Positions 35,201 through 43,629 are shown, counted from the stretch's first letter. The stretch: 64,000 nt of DNA from Actinacidiphila cocklensis (GCF_907177275.1 NZ_CAJSLV010000001.1:186001-250000), one strand, 5' to 3'. The notes: generated by a model not told the origin, from the letters alone. Numbers and translations: made by a program.

Positions 35201-36362
35201 CGCGCCGGCCAGAGGATTCATCGGCGGCAAGTTCTATGCCGTGGGCGGATGGCGCACCGACGGCACACCCGATGCCAAGCTGGAGATATACGACCCGGCC
35301 TCCGACACCTGGACCACCGGGGCGCCCTCACCCAAGCCCTACGCGGCCTCCGGAAGCTCGGTTGTGGACGGCAAGCTGTACGTCGTCGGCGGATGCACCA
35401 AGGACTCCTGCCTCACCACGGACGTGTACGCCTACGACCCGCTCACCGACAAGTGGTCGGCGATGGCCTCGTACCCCGAGACCGTCTCCTGGACCGCATG
35501 CGGCGAGATCGCCGACATGCTTTACTGCGCCGGCGGCAACACGGACAGCGGTATCACGAAGCACGCCTACGCCTACGACCCGGTGACCGACGGCTGGTCG
35601 CGGATCGCTGATATGCCCGTCGCGCTGTGGGGATCGGCCTATACGGCAGCGAACGGCCGGCTCCTCACCATCGGCGGCAGGGTCGCGGCCGGTGTCACCA
35701 ACAAGGGCTTCGCCTACGACCCCCGGGCCGGCACCTGGACAGCGCTGCCCAACGCCGCTGCCGCGGTCTACCGCGGTGGTGCGGCTCCCGGCTTCTACAG
35801 CGTCGGAGGCAGACGCGGTACCTCCAGCCTCCTGCTGCCGGTCGCCACCGTCGGCGTGCTGCCCGGATACGATCAGGGCGACCGTACGGACGACGTGACC
35901 TGGCTCGGTCTCCACGGACAGCAGGCGACACTCCGCCCAGGGGCCAGTGCCACGGTGACGGTCTCCCTGGATGCCACGGTCTCCGAGGTCACTCGACCGG
36001 GCGACTATCCGGCGCAGTTGGGCGTGAGCACCGACACGCCGTACCACGTCGCTGCGGTCCCGGTGACGATGACCGTCAAACCGCCCAAGGGCTGGGGCGG
36101 ATACGCCGGCACCGTGCTCGGTGCCGACGGGGCCGGCGGCACCGCGCCCCTCGCGGGGGCCACCGTCCGGCTCGACGGCAGGACGTCGAGCCATACGGTG
36201 ACGACCGCGGCGGACGGCACTTTCGCCCTGTGGCTCGACGCCCACGGTGACCCGCTCACCGTGACCGTGTCGATGGAGGGCTACGAGTCGGCGACCACTC
36301 GGGTGAAGCTCGTCCAGGGGCGTTCGACTCCCGGTGACTTCACGTTGCAGCAGGCACCGTGA
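32268..36362 (+). CDS. secreted sedolisin-type (S53) protein with Kelch repeats, 1364 aa
   Basis: A TTG start at 32268 is chosen because AGGAG lies 7 bases upstream; it gives a long signal peptide (hydrophobic core about residues 17-40). The catalytic domain (about 90-425) has the S53 serine-carboxyl peptidase triad Glu171 and Asp175 in WAGEASLDMD, Ser352 in GGTSAGAP, and oxyanion Asp257 in SSGDLG. The usual ~180-residue S53 prodomain is missing. Behind it come two carboxypeptidase-regulatory-like folds (about 428-600), a concanavalin-like region (615-765, ADSYYFGGGG), another regulatory-like fold, a Kelch propeller (about 917-1195; for example DVYAYDPLTDKWSAMASYPE) and a last beta-fold at the C-terminus. 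Probably an extracellular protease that binds surfaces or sugars. Confidence 0.9.
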   Translation: MRISGLVTARPGPAPMRLTAVVSMVVAVLLSGLPPAVAAAAAESSGGAAVQPTEPLVEPVCDVPQPGRVGCFALRRNEPGSRQQALSAAATPDGYGAADLQSAYSLPADGGEGRTVAIVVAYDDPTAESDLAVYRSQFGLPACTTANGCFRKVDQRGGTDYPGPNASWAGEASLDMDMVSASAPAAHILLVEADSSLFEDMFAAVDQAVAQGVQYVSNSYGSDYTSVPGSGEDPAESTEFDAHYNHPGVVMVASSGDLGYGVTYPAASPFVTAVGGTTLTRSTTTSRGWAESAWYATGSGCSAYEPKPGFQTDTGCDGRTVADVAAVADARPGVAVYQTYGYNGWGTMGGTSAGAPLITGVYAAAGVPAAGSYPNSYPYFKRSALNDVTSGVNGTCKPAYLCTAAAGYDGPTGLGTPNGLTAFRSYPNGKVSGTVTDSSGAPVTAATVTADGYQVTVNSRGHYSLTLPPGSYDLRAAAYGYRNRTVQAVTVADGDSITQDISLDTAASRTVTGKVTDGSGHGYPLYASVTAQDVPGAPVFTNPFTGTYELRLPEDHDYTLKIVAQYPGYRTVTKDVTLGSSTGAVDVALPVDAEKDTVAGYDVGTVGRTEPFDATDSPPDGWSVVNAAGTTGGWEFSDPGHRTNTTGGSGAFAIADSYYFGGGGRRQDTSLVSPVYDFSDYARPRISFDMNYFHQTGQSGAVDITTDGGTTWTTLRTYNVTQTGHVEIPVAAYAGAKTVQVRFRFIGAYNLWWELDDVFVGNRPITPVSGGLVAGVITDANTGAGVLGATVRNADDGGQTGLTVATPSDPQLGDGFYWFFSGTPGRQSFTMAKSRFASGTAAASVAPDGVTRIDRSLQAGRLTITSAAVEKTLPWDGAGTRKLTVTNTGKAPATFTVTEQLSSPGPAGTGSTPPADGGAWQPVADLPTATMDNAVAADGGRLYSAFGFDGTTYTSDLYTYDSGTDTWSQLASAADGRDAPARGFIGGKFYAVGGWRTDGTPDAKLEIYDPASDTWTTGAPSPKPYAASGSSVVDGKLYVVGGCTKDSCLTTDVYAYDPLTDKWSAMASYPETVSWTACGEIADMLYCAGGNTDSGITKHAYAYDPVTDGWSRIADMPVALWGSAYTAANGRLLTIGGRVAAGVTNKGFAYDPRAGTWTALPNAAAAVYRGGAAPGFYSVGGRRGTSSLLLPVATVGVLPGYDQGDRTDDVTWLGLHGQQATLRPGASATVTVSLDATVSEVTRPGDYPAQLGVSTDTPYHVAAVPVTMTVKPPKGWGGYAGTVLGADGAGGTAPLAGATVRLDGRTSSHTVTTAADGTFALWLDAHGDPLTVTVSMEGYESATTRVKLVQGRSTPGDFTLQQAP

Positions 36363-36378
36363 CCGCCGCTCACGAGGC

Positions 36379-38637
36379 TCATCGGTGACCGAGTTCGGCC
36401 AGGCGCTCCTGGGCCGTCGCCAGGTGCTGCGGGTTGGCGGAACTCCCGAGGCCGAGGCACTGGGCGTAGACCTCCTCGGCCTGCTCCCGGTGTCCGCCGC
36501 CCAGCAGCGCCTCGGCAAGATGGATCAGCGCGCGGCTCTCGAGCCCCGGATTGGCCCTCGCACGGGCGAGGCTCACCGCGGTCCGCAGGTGTTCGGCGGC
36601 CTCCTCCCAGTTCTTGAGGAGGGTGTGGGCCTGGCCGATCGACGTCTGCGCGTTGGTGCGGTTGAAGGCAGCGCTGTGGGGCTCGATGCCGTCCCCGGCC
36701 TGATCGAGGAAGGCGAGCGTACGGAGGTGCTCGGCGATGGATTCCTCGTAAAGCCCCGCGCGCAGCAGGGTGTCGGCGTGACTGCACATGGCGTGCAGGG
36801 TGCCGTGCAGGTCTCCCGCCGCTTCGAACAGCCGAGCCGCTTCGCGGTTGTGCGGTGCTGCCGCGGAGTAGTCGGCGAGGTGGCTGAGCGCCCAGGCCGT
36901 ATAGCTGTGGGACCAGGCCTGTTGGGGGATATCGTCGGCCAGCAGGGCCGCCTCGAGTGCTGCGGCCGATCGGTCCATGCTGTCGCGGTGGCGGCCCTCG
37001 CAGATCAGCAGCGCCCAGGCGTGGAGGTTCAGGTGGGTGGCTTCGAGGCGGGGGTCGCCCAGGGCGTGGGCGCTGTCGGCGGCAGTGGCGCAGACCTCGG
37101 GCCAGTGTCCCCAGAAGATCCACTGGTCGGAGAACCAGTGGAGGGCCTCGGCGACCTCGACCACGGCGGCGTGGTCCTCCTGGAGGGCGGCGGCACGGAA
37201 GGCTGCGAGCCAGTTGCTGCCCTCTGCCTGCAGCCATTGGCGGGCCTGGTCCGCGGTGGACAGCGGGACGATTCCCTGCCACGTGGGAGCGGGGGCACCG
37301 AAGTCGGGATCGAACCAGCGCCCGGCCACGACGGCGGTCTCCAGCAGCCAGCGGTGCATCGCGGACCGGGCGGCCGCGGCCACCTCCTCGGATTCCTCGG
37401 CTCTCAGCCGGTCGCGGGCGTACAGCCGCAGCAGGTCGTGGAGACGGTACCGATCCCGGTCGGAGCCCAGCAGCCCGGTCTCGACCAGCTCCTCAAGGGT
37501 GTCTTCGACGTCGAAGAACTCCTGCCCGGTGAGTTGGGCGCTGCCTGCGACGCCGACGTCCGGACCGTCGACCAGGGCGAGGAGGCGGAAGAGCCGGGCG
37601 GCATTCGGGGTGAGCTGCCGGTAGGACAGGTCGAAGGCCGCCGAGACGCGGATGTCGCCGGCGGCAAGGGTGTCCAGACGGCGCTCTTGCAGAGCCAGCC
37701 GATCGGCCAGGCGGCGTACCGTCCAGCCGGTGCGCGTCGCCAGCCAGTTGCCTGCCACGCGCAGGGCAAGGGGCAGGTAGGCGCAGCGCAGAGCGACCTC
37801 GGCGAGTGCGTCGGGGTCCGTGGCCGCGCGGTCCTGGCCGATCACACCGGTCAGGAAGATGCCGGCGTCCGTGGGGGACAGCTCGCCGATGGGCAGGCGT
37901 TCGACGTCCTCCAGCCCGGTGAGCATCCTCCGGCTGGTGATCAGGACCATCACCGCACCGGAGCTCGGCAGGAGGGGGCGGACCTGGGCCTCGTCTCGGG
38001 CGTTGTCCAGCACCAGCAGGTAGCGACGCCCGGCCAGTGCCTGCCGGTAGAGCTCCGGGTGACCTTGCGGGCCGGCCTTGGCGAGGTCCCGGTCGGACAC
38101 CCCGACGGCCTTGAGTACCCGCAGCGCCAGCTCCGCCGGGTTGCGCGGCTCGTCGTCCATGCCTCGCAGGTCGAGTACCAGTTGGCCGTCGGGGAAGCGC
38201 TCCGCCAGCTCACGGGCGGCCTGCAGCGCCAAGGTGGTCTTCCCGGTACCCGGAGGCCCGGACACCGCCACCACCTGTGACCGCCCGAGGGACGCCTGCT
38301 CGGCCAGCGCGGCCAGTTGGGTGAGTTCGTGCTCCCGGCCGACGAAGTCGTCGATACCCCGCGGGAAGGCGCGCACGTCGGCGAGGCTCTGGCGGGGGTT
38401 GCGGCCGATCCGGGCCGCGGCCAGCAGCTGTTCCCGCTCCGCCTCGGGCAGGTTCAGCCCGTTCGCCAGCGCGGCGACCGTTCCTCTTTGCGGAGTTGCC
38501 CGGCGTCCCCGCTCCAGGTCTCCGATTCCGCGGCCACTGACTCCCGAGGCCTCAGCCAGTGCCTCGATCGTCAGCGACGCCTCCAGACGCAACCGCCTGA
38601 GCAGCGCCCCGAATTCCACACCGTCCACGTCGGTCAC
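36379..38637 (-). CDS. XRE/NB-ARC/TPR signal-transduction regulator, 752 aa
   Basis: An N-terminal XRE-type helix-turn-helix (residues 8-65; ASGVSGRGIGDLERGRRATP), an NB-ARC/STAND ATPase with Walker A GPPGTGKTT (127-135), Walker B LLVLDN, a YLPLAL (GLPL-type) motif and an LHD (MHD-type) motif, then TPR-like repeats from about residue 480 to the end. STAND proteins of this kind switch by ATP binding after a ligand releases the TPR part; AfsR-like regulators are related. The GTG at 38637 is set at the start of the HTH; the frame is open to 38697. It is tail-to-tail with the sedolisin gene, only 16 bp between stops. Confidence 0.92.
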   Translation of the reverse strand: MTDVDGVEFGALLRRLRLEASLTIEALAEASGVSGRGIGDLERGRRATPQRGTVAALANGLNLPEAEREQLLAAARIGRNPRQSLADVRAFPRGIDDFVGREHELTQLAALAEQASLGRSQVVAVSGPPGTGKTTLALQAARELAERFPDGQLVLDLRGMDDEPRNPAELALRVLKAVGVSDRDLAKAGPQGHPELYRQALAGRRYLLVLDNARDEAQVRPLLPSSGAVMVLITSRRMLTGLEDVERLPIGELSPTDAGIFLTGVIGQDRAATDPDALAEVALRCAYLPLALRVAGNWLATRTGWTVRRLADRLALQERRLDTLAAGDIRVSAAFDLSYRQLTPNAARLFRLLALVDGPDVGVAGSAQLTGQEFFDVEDTLEELVETGLLGSDRDRYRLHDLLRLYARDRLRAEESEEVAAAARSAMHRWLLETAVVAGRWFDPDFGAPAPTWQGIVPLSTADQARQWLQAEGSNWLAAFRAAALQEDHAAVVEVAEALHWFSDQWIFWGHWPEVCATAADSAHALGDPRLEATHLNLHAWALLICEGRHRDSMDRSAAALEAALLADDIPQQAWSHSYTAWALSHLADYSAAAPHNREAARLFEAAGDLHGTLHAMCSHADTLLRAGLYEESIAEHLRTLAFLDQAGDGIEPHSAAFNRTNAQTSIGQAHTLLKNWEEAAEHLRTAVSLARARANPGLESRALIHLAEALLGGGHREQAEEVYAQCLGLGSSANPQHLATAQERLAELGHR

Positions 38638-39008
38638 CCGACCCACCCCCCTGTGCCTCGTCCCTCCGCGGCTGCGCCGGCTCGATGGGTCACCCACCTG
38701 CTGGACGCCGAGGACGACGAACTCTGCTTGACGATCATGCTTGTACGGCTACAGGATATTCGCACATGATGCCGGAGTTGGACGGGAATGCACGCTGCTG
38801 CCGGGTGCGCAGTACCTGTGACATACCTGTGTGAACCGCCGGCGCCCCGCAGGTGAACCCGAAGGTCGCCGACCTCGGCTGGTCCGTCGCGCCGGGTTCT
38901 CTCCTGGGCTACCTTCCGTACATCGCTCGACAAGTGCCCGCCATGGGCAGGCCTAGGGTCGTTCGCAGAAGAGCTGCCGTCCCCCAGACCTTGTTGAACG
39001 GGTAGGAA
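38638..39008. other. intergenic region between divergent regulator and third SALP
   Basis: 371 bp without a gene. A TTGACG box (38729-38734) with CAGGAT about 18 bases later could be a rightward promoter. The 18-bp motif seen before the other two SALP genes is absent. Confidence 0.4.
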
Positions 39009-39449
39009 ATGAATCAACCGTCGTCAAGAGCCGCGGAAACGAGGGTCACCTGTGAGCTGGTAGTGCATGTGCTCGTGGGAGGTGAGCCACAGGTTTCACT
39101 ACCGGCCAGTTTTCACTATCAGCGTTCGGACCCCTACGCCGTACTCCTGTCGATCGGGACAGCCTCGACGGGCACGGTCGACTGGATTTTCGCGCTGGAT
39201 CTCCTGCGGGAGGGAATGAGCCGACCCGTCGGCGAAGGAGCCGTCCTCGTCGCGCCCCGGCTGTCTTCGCGGGGCGCTGTGGTGCGCGTCGTCGTCAGGT
39301 CGCAGGTCGGGTCGGCAGCGCTCGACATCAGGACCTCGGCCGTTGCCGACTTCCTGGACCGGGTGCACAAGGTCGTGCCGCCGGGCACGGAGGGAAGCTG
39401 CGTCGACATCGACCACCTCGTGACCCGCCTTCTGGGCACCGGCGCCTGA
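39009..39449 (+). CDS. SsgA-like protein (third SALP), 146 aa
   Basis: SsgA/SsgB-family protein with the family blocks RVTCELVVHVLV, SDPYAVLLSIGTAS, VDWIFALDLLREGMSRPVGE and a C-terminal FLDRVHKVVPPGTEG. It is closer to the canonical SsgB-like pattern (DPYAV, W-F-A-DLL-EG, PPGTE) than the two SALPs at 2458 and 8360, so it probably belongs to a different SALP subgroup. AGGAA immediately precedes the ATG. Ends at a shared terminator. Confidence 0.93.
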   Translation: MNQPSSRAAETRVTCELVVHVLVGGEPQVSLPASFHYQRSDPYAVLLSIGTASTGTVDWIFALDLLREGMSRPVGEGAVLVAPRLSSRGAVVRVVVRSQVGSAALDIRTSAVADFLDRVHKVVPPGTEGSCVDIDHLVTRLLGTGA

Positions 39450-39453
39450 GGCG

Positions 39454-39488
39454 CGGCGAACGGTGGGCCGGGCCGGGGCCGTTCGCCG
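39454..39488. terminator. bidirectional hairpin terminator
   Basis: Perfect 10-bp arms CGGCGAACGG and CCGTTCGCCG, between convergent genes. Confidence 0.75.
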
Positions 39489-39523
39489 TGCCGCGCGTCA
39501 GAGTGTGCCGGTGGGAGCCGGGG

Positions 39524-40546
39524 TCACTTGGTGGCGTAGACGGCGGTGTAGCCGCCGATCAGGGGGCGGGCCTCCGCCTTGCGGAAGCCGGCGCCCCGGA
39601 GCCACCGGGTGACGTCGGTGACCGTGTACTCGGAGCCGCCCTCGGTGTCGATGAGCATGTTGAGCGACAGCATGAGGCCGTAGGTGTTGCGGCGGCGCTC
39701 GTCGTCGATCATGGCGTCGTAGACGATGAGGGTGCCGCCCTCGGGCAGCGCCGCGTAGGCCTTGTCGAGCAGGAACCGGCGCTGCTCCAGGTTCCAGTCG
39801 TGCAGGATCTGCCCCATGACGTAGACGTCGGCCTCGGGCAGCGGGTCGGAGAAGAAGTCCCCGCCGTGGAAGGCGAGCCGGTCGGCCAAGCCGTGGGCGG
39901 CGACGAACTCCTCGAACACCGGGCGCACGGGGGGCAGTTCGAAGACGGCTCCGGTGATGTCCGGGTTGGCCCGCAGGACGGCGGCGGGCACGGCGCCAAG
40001 GGCTCCGCCGAGGTCGACGACGTGGCGGCGTCCGGTCCAGTCGAAGTCGGCGGCCAGGGCGCCGGCGAGGGGCGTGCTGACGCCGTTCATGCCGTTGAGG
40101 AAGTTGCGCCAGGCGATGGGGTCCTGGCTGAGCGTGGCGAAGAACGGGGCGCCGCTGTGCGCGACCTCGTTCTGCGGGGCGCCGGTCTTCAGCGCGTCGG
40201 TGAGGTTGTTCCAGAAGCCGAAGAGGCGGGCGTCGGCCATCTCCAGGATGCCGCCCACGTACGACGGCTTGTTCCGGTCCAGGAACAGGTCCGCGGCGGC
40301 GGTGTTGCGGTAGGTGCCGTCCTCGTCGCGGTCCAGCACGTCGAGCGACACCAGGGCGTCGAGGAAGTCGGCGGAGGAGCGGGGGTGCAGGCCCACCTCG
40401 GCGGCGAGGGACTCGCGGTTGCGGCCACCGCCGGCAAGTGCGGTGAAGATGCCCAACTCCACCGCGCTGAGAAGGGTCTTGGAGGCCATGAAGCCGAGGC
40501 CGAGCTGAAGAAGCGGCTCAGGGGTGATCGGGTCGTTGACCGGCAT
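39524..40546 (-). CDS. class I SAM-dependent O-methyltransferase, 340 aa
   Basis: N-terminal dimerisation winged-helix domain (about 10-100, LGLGFMASKTLLSAVELGIF) and a C-terminal SAM-binding domain with the glycine motif VVDLGGALGAVPAAVL, typical of plant-type (family 2) O-methyltransferases such as those tailoring polyketides. The catalytic His sits in MGQILHDWN. GGAGAG precedes the ATG at 40546 by 7 bases. It lies downstream of a TetR gene on the same strand, separated by 179 bp, and may be under its control. Methyl acceptor unknown. Confidence 0.92.
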   Translation of the reverse strand: MPVNDPITPEPLLQLGLGFMASKTLLSAVELGIFTALAGGGRNRESLAAEVGLHPRSSADFLDALVSLDVLDRDEDGTYRNTAAADLFLDRNKPSYVGGILEMADARLFGFWNNLTDALKTGAPQNEVAHSGAPFFATLSQDPIAWRNFLNGMNGVSTPLAGALAADFDWTGRRHVVDLGGALGAVPAAVLRANPDITGAVFELPPVRPVFEEFVAAHGLADRLAFHGGDFFSDPLPEADVYVMGQILHDWNLEQRRFLLDKAYAALPEGGTLIVYDAMIDDERRRNTYGLMLSLNMLIDTEGGSEYTVTDVTRWLRGAGFRKAEARPLIGGYTAVYATK

Positions 40547-40725
40547 GTTTCTCTCCACTAGGTCTGGGAAGTTGAATGCTAAACATGTTCTGCGCCCGTG
40601 TGCTCCGTCAGACGTGTGGCGGGCGTGCTGCCGGCGTGAATGGTGGGGGAGTGGAGCGCTCTGACCAGCGAGGTTGCCCGTTCGGGCAGCGCTGCGGCCG
40701 GTGAGGGCGGCGCCCGCGAGGGCGG

Positions 40726-41301
40726 TCAGTCCAGCGTGCGCACGGCCGTGTTGACGGCGTCCGCCACGAACTCCCTGCCGACCTGTGCCGCGCCGACGAT
40801 CCGGATCCCCTGGACGAACGTGGTCAGGAAGCGGGCCAGCTCCCTCGGGTTCTTGTCGGCCGAGATCTCGCCCCGCGCCTGCGCCCGCTCCAGGGCGCCG
40901 GCGAGGATCCCCTCGACCTGCAGGATCGCCTTGTTCACGCGCTCTGCCGCCCAGGGCTGGTCGGCGCACTGCGTGGCGGTGCTGACCACGAGGCAGCCGC
41001 GCGTGGGCTCGGCCATGTCCATCTCGATCAGCGAGGCGAGCATCGTGCGGACGGCCGACCGGATCTCCGGCGCCCCGTCGAGGATCTTCTCCAGGTCGCT
41101 GTGCTGCAGGGAGACGTACCGCTCGAGGGTGCGCAGGTAGAGCTGCTCCTTCGAGCCGAAGGCCGCGTAGAAGCTGCCGCTGCCGATCGACAGCTCCTTC
41201 AGCAGGTCCTGCAGGGAGGTCTCGGCGTAGCCCCGGCGCCAGAACAGGTTCATGGCGCGGTCCACCGCCAGATCGATGTCGAACTCCCTGGTGCGAGCCA
41301 T
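40726..41301 (-). CDS. TetR-family regulator, 191 aa
   Basis: N-terminal HTH MARTREFDIDLAVDRAMNLF then WRRGYAETSLQDLLKELSIG with GSFYAAFGSKEQLY, followed by a ligand-binding domain containing a RGCLVVSTA segment usual in the AcrR/YdeS-like subgroup. A perfect inverted repeat AATAGT-N6-ACTATT lies 26 bp before the ATG (41327-41344) and is the likely operator. The upstream O-methyltransferase operon or the SDR at 42811 are plausible targets, since TTGATTGA recurs ahead of the SDR. Confidence 0.92.
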   Translation of the reverse strand: MARTREFDIDLAVDRAMNLFWRRGYAETSLQDLLKELSIGSGSFYAAFGSKEQLYLRTLERYVSLQHSDLEKILDGAPEIRSAVRTMLASLIEMDMAEPTRGCLVVSTATQCADQPWAAERVNKAILQVEGILAGALERAQARGEISADKNPRELARFLTTFVQGIRIVGAAQVGREFVADAVNTAVRTLD

Positions 41302-41914
41302 ATATCCACGGTAACGCGATTTATGGAATAGTCAATCAACTATTGTGGGCTTCGCCCACGGATGAACGGCGCGGGAGGTACGGGCCTTTCACTTTCTTCG
41401 GGCCTGCGGGTTCCGCCGCAGGGTCGATCGAGCAGCCATACCGCCTGAAAGGGCAACCCTCCTTAGGTGAGGACTTCTCGTGCCCGGCGACTGCCTACGG
41501 CGGTTGTATGGTCCCTCGAAACGAGCAAGCGTTGTCGCGTGGAACGACGGTGGGCATGTACGGGAGAGTGACCAGCGCGGTGGGGCGATCGCGCGCCGAT
41601 GCCGAGGGGACTTCGCGGGACGCGCTGTGGCCGCGGAGCTCTGCCGGCGGACCCATCCGGTCTCAGCGCTAGATCGAGCGCCGGACGGAGAGCCCGGGTG
41701 CGGCATGCCGTCGCGCTGTCGCGGGGAAGGCCCGGGGCGTGTCGCCCCGTGAGCGCGACCGCGGCGGTGTTCGACACGGGGCGGCGAACGGACACCCGGC
41801 TTCAGGAGACCACCCGGCCGGCGGTTCCACGGGCGAGACCGACCGTGGGAACCCCCCCCACATCATCGCGATCGTGCGTGGAGACCACGTCGCGCCGATC
41901 CCGGAGGACCTGCG
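41302..41914. other. intergenic region with TetR operator and small hairpins
   Basis: 613 bp with no supported gene; short open frames have low third-position G/C. It holds the TetR operator 41327-41344, a GTGGGC/GCCCAC hairpin at 41345-41359 and a CGGGGCG/CGCCCCG hairpin at 41733-41749. Confidence 0.45.
41327..41344. promoter_or_regulatory. TetR operator candidate
   Basis: AATAGTCAATCAACTATT: perfect 6-bp arms, in the promoter position of the TetR gene. Confidence 0.65.
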
Positions 41915-42562
41915 TTGACTTCCAAGGAGAGATCCCCTGCCTCGGCATCGATCGCCGTCCGGGCGGCCGATCCGGTGTCCCTGCAGGGCGCCGAAGTCCT
42001 CCTGCGCGGGTCGGAGGGGACGACGCTGTTGCCGGTCGACCAGGCGGACCGCGCGGACGTCGTCCTGATCCTGGCGAACGAGGTGACCGAGGAGACCATG
42101 ACGTGGATGGCGGAGGCGTCCGCCGTCTCCTCCAATCCCGACATGCGGATCGTCCTGGTCGCCGACCGCATCAGCAGGCCGCGGCTGGCCCGCGCCGTCC
42201 GGCACGGACTCGTCAGCGTGCTGCCCCGGGCGCAGACCGGCTTCCCCGAGATCGTCGAAGCCGTTGTGGCGAGCCGGGCCGGTGGGGCGCAGATGCCGGG
42301 GGAACTGCTCAGGTCGCTGGTCGAGGAGATGCGTACGCTGCTGCGCGATCCGGGCGGAGGGGTCCTGCCGGGCGGCTTCGAGGGCCGCGAGGTGGAAGTG
42401 CTGAGACTGCTGGCCGAGGGTCTGGACACGACCGAGATAGCGGTGAAGCTCAACTACTCCGAGCGCACCATCAAGAACATCATCTTCGCGGTGACGCGGC
42501 GGCTCAACCTGCGCAACCGCACCCATGCGGTCGCCTACGCGATGCGGGTGGGCGCCCTGTGA
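41915..42562 (+). CDS. LuxR-type regulator with degenerate receiver, 215 aa
   Basis: The start is a TTG with GGAGG 7 bases upstream. An N-terminal receiver-like fold (about 20-140) precedes a C-terminal LuxR HTH (LRLLAEGLDTTEIAVKLNYS, then ERTIKNIIFAVTRRL). In true response regulators the strand DVVLxD carries the phosphoacceptor Asp; here it reads ADVVLILANEVTEE, so the Asp is missing and phosphorylation at the normal site is not possible. A paralog (43713) shares this fold and the ending LRNRxHAVAYA. It flanks, with that paralog, the SDR at 42811. Confidence 0.88.
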   Translation: MTSKERSPASASIAVRAADPVSLQGAEVLLRGSEGTTLLPVDQADRADVVLILANEVTEETMTWMAEASAVSSNPDMRIVLVADRISRPRLARAVRHGLVSVLPRAQTGFPEIVEAVVASRAGGAQMPGELLRSLVEEMRTLLRDPGGGVLPGGFEGREVEVLRLLAEGLDTTEIAVKLNYSERTIKNIIFAVTRRLNLRNRTHAVAYAMRVGAL

Positions 42563-42664
42563 GCGGCTGGAGCCCGCACTCCGGCCGACGGGCACGAGCG
42601 GTGGCGCCCGAGGGGTGACGAAGGGCGGTCCCAGGGGTGCGGAATAGTTTCGACGCATACTTGA

Positions 42665-42680
42665 TTGAACGATCCAGAAA
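42665..42680 (+). repeat. direct repeat, copy 1
   Basis: TTGAACGATCCAGAAA, 14 of 16 identical to copy 2 at 42785-42800, exactly 120 bp away, in the promoter region of the SDR. Confidence 0.6.
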
Positions 42681-42784
42681 GCACCGCTCCCGCCGGGAGC
42701 ACGCAGGGAGGTCCGACCGGACCGCACGAGGGGGCTCGCCCCTCCGCCGGTGCCGCACAGGCCGACCCGCGTCATAGATCTGTA

Positions 42785-42800
42785 TTGATCAATCCAGAAA
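42785..42800 (+). repeat. direct repeat, copy 2
   Basis: TTGATCAATCCAGAAA, with a perfect TTGATCAA palindrome at its left end, ten bases before the SDR ATG. Its AGAAAAGGA end supplies the ribosome site. Confidence 0.6.
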
Positions 42801-42810
42801 AGGATCCGTC

Positions 42811-43605
42811 ATGGAACTGCACCTCCAGGGCAAGGTCGCCGTCGTCACCGGAGCCAGCAAGGGCATCGGCCTGGCGGTCGCCGAGGGGCTCGCCCGCGAA
42901 GGCGTCAAGGTCGTGGCCGGCAGCCGCACCTCCACCCCCGAGCTCGACGCGCTCGCGGTCAACCACGACATCACCGTCGTGCCCGTCGACCTGTCGACGC
43001 CCGAGGGCCCCGAGACCCTGATCCGCCAGGCCGCGGAGCGGCACGGCCGGATCGACCTCCTCGTCAACAACGTCGGCGTGGCCGAGCCCCGCGAGTCGTT
43101 CCTCAAGGTCACCGACGAGCAGTGGCAGAACGTCTTCGGCCTGACCTTCTTCAGCGCCGTACGCGCCAGCCGCGCGGCCCTGCCGCACCTGCTCCAGGCA
43201 GGCGGGGCCGCGATCGTGAACATCAGCTCCGTCAACGCCCAGCTGCCCTTCCCGATGGTCGTGGACTACTCGGCCGCCAAGGCGGCGCTGACCAACCTGA
43301 ACAAGGCGCTGTCCGAGGAGTTCGCCCCCCAGGGCGTCCGCGTCAACGCCGTCTCCCCGGGACCGGTCCGCACCCCCTTCTGGACCGCGCCCGGCGGCTT
43401 CGCCGACGCCACCGCCGCGGCCGCCGGCACGACCGCGCAGGAAGCGCTCGACGTGATCGTGCCGCAGAGCATGGGCATCACCCTGGGCCGGATCACCGAG
43501 GCGCACGAGGTCGCCGACCTCGTCCTCTTCCTGGCCTCTCCGGTGGCGGGCAACATCACCGGAGCCGAGATCGTCATCGACGGCGGGCAGATCAAGACCC
43601 TCTGA
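42811..43605 (+). CDS. short-chain dehydrogenase/reductase (SDR), 264 aa
   Basis: Classical SDR with TGASKGIG (13-20), NNVG, catalytic Ser (ISSVNAQ) and YSAAK, and a C-terminal GAEIVIDGG that closes the fold. Cytosolic NAD(P)H-dependent oxidoreductase resembling 3-oxoacyl-ACP reductases; substrate not known. AAAAGGA precedes the ATG at 42811. It sits between two paralogous LuxR-type genes on the same strand and a repeat-bearing promoter region. Followed by a hairpin at 43630-43666. Confidence 0.93.
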   Translation: MELHLQGKVAVVTGASKGIGLAVAEGLAREGVKVVAGSRTSTPELDALAVNHDITVVPVDLSTPEGPETLIRQAAERHGRIDLLVNNVGVAEPRESFLKVTDEQWQNVFGLTFFSAVRASRAALPHLLQAGGAAIVNISSVNAQLPFPMVVDYSAAKAALTNLNKALSEEFAPQGVRVNAVSPGPVRTPFWTAPGGFADATAAAAGTTAQEALDVIVPQSMGITLGRITEAHEVADLVLFLASPVAGNITGAEIVIDGGQIKTL

Positions 43606-43629
43606 CCCGTCAGCCCGCGAACACGGTGC

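Noticed and set aside
36334..38280. A 648-codon rightward open frame over the NB-ARC regulator
   Set aside because: Complementary to a gene with Walker, GLPL-type and LHD motifs; the rightward product has no recognisable domain.
41343..41752. Open frames of 90-109 codons between the TetR and LuxR-type genes
   Set aside because: Weak third-position G/C and no start signal; not distinguishable from background.
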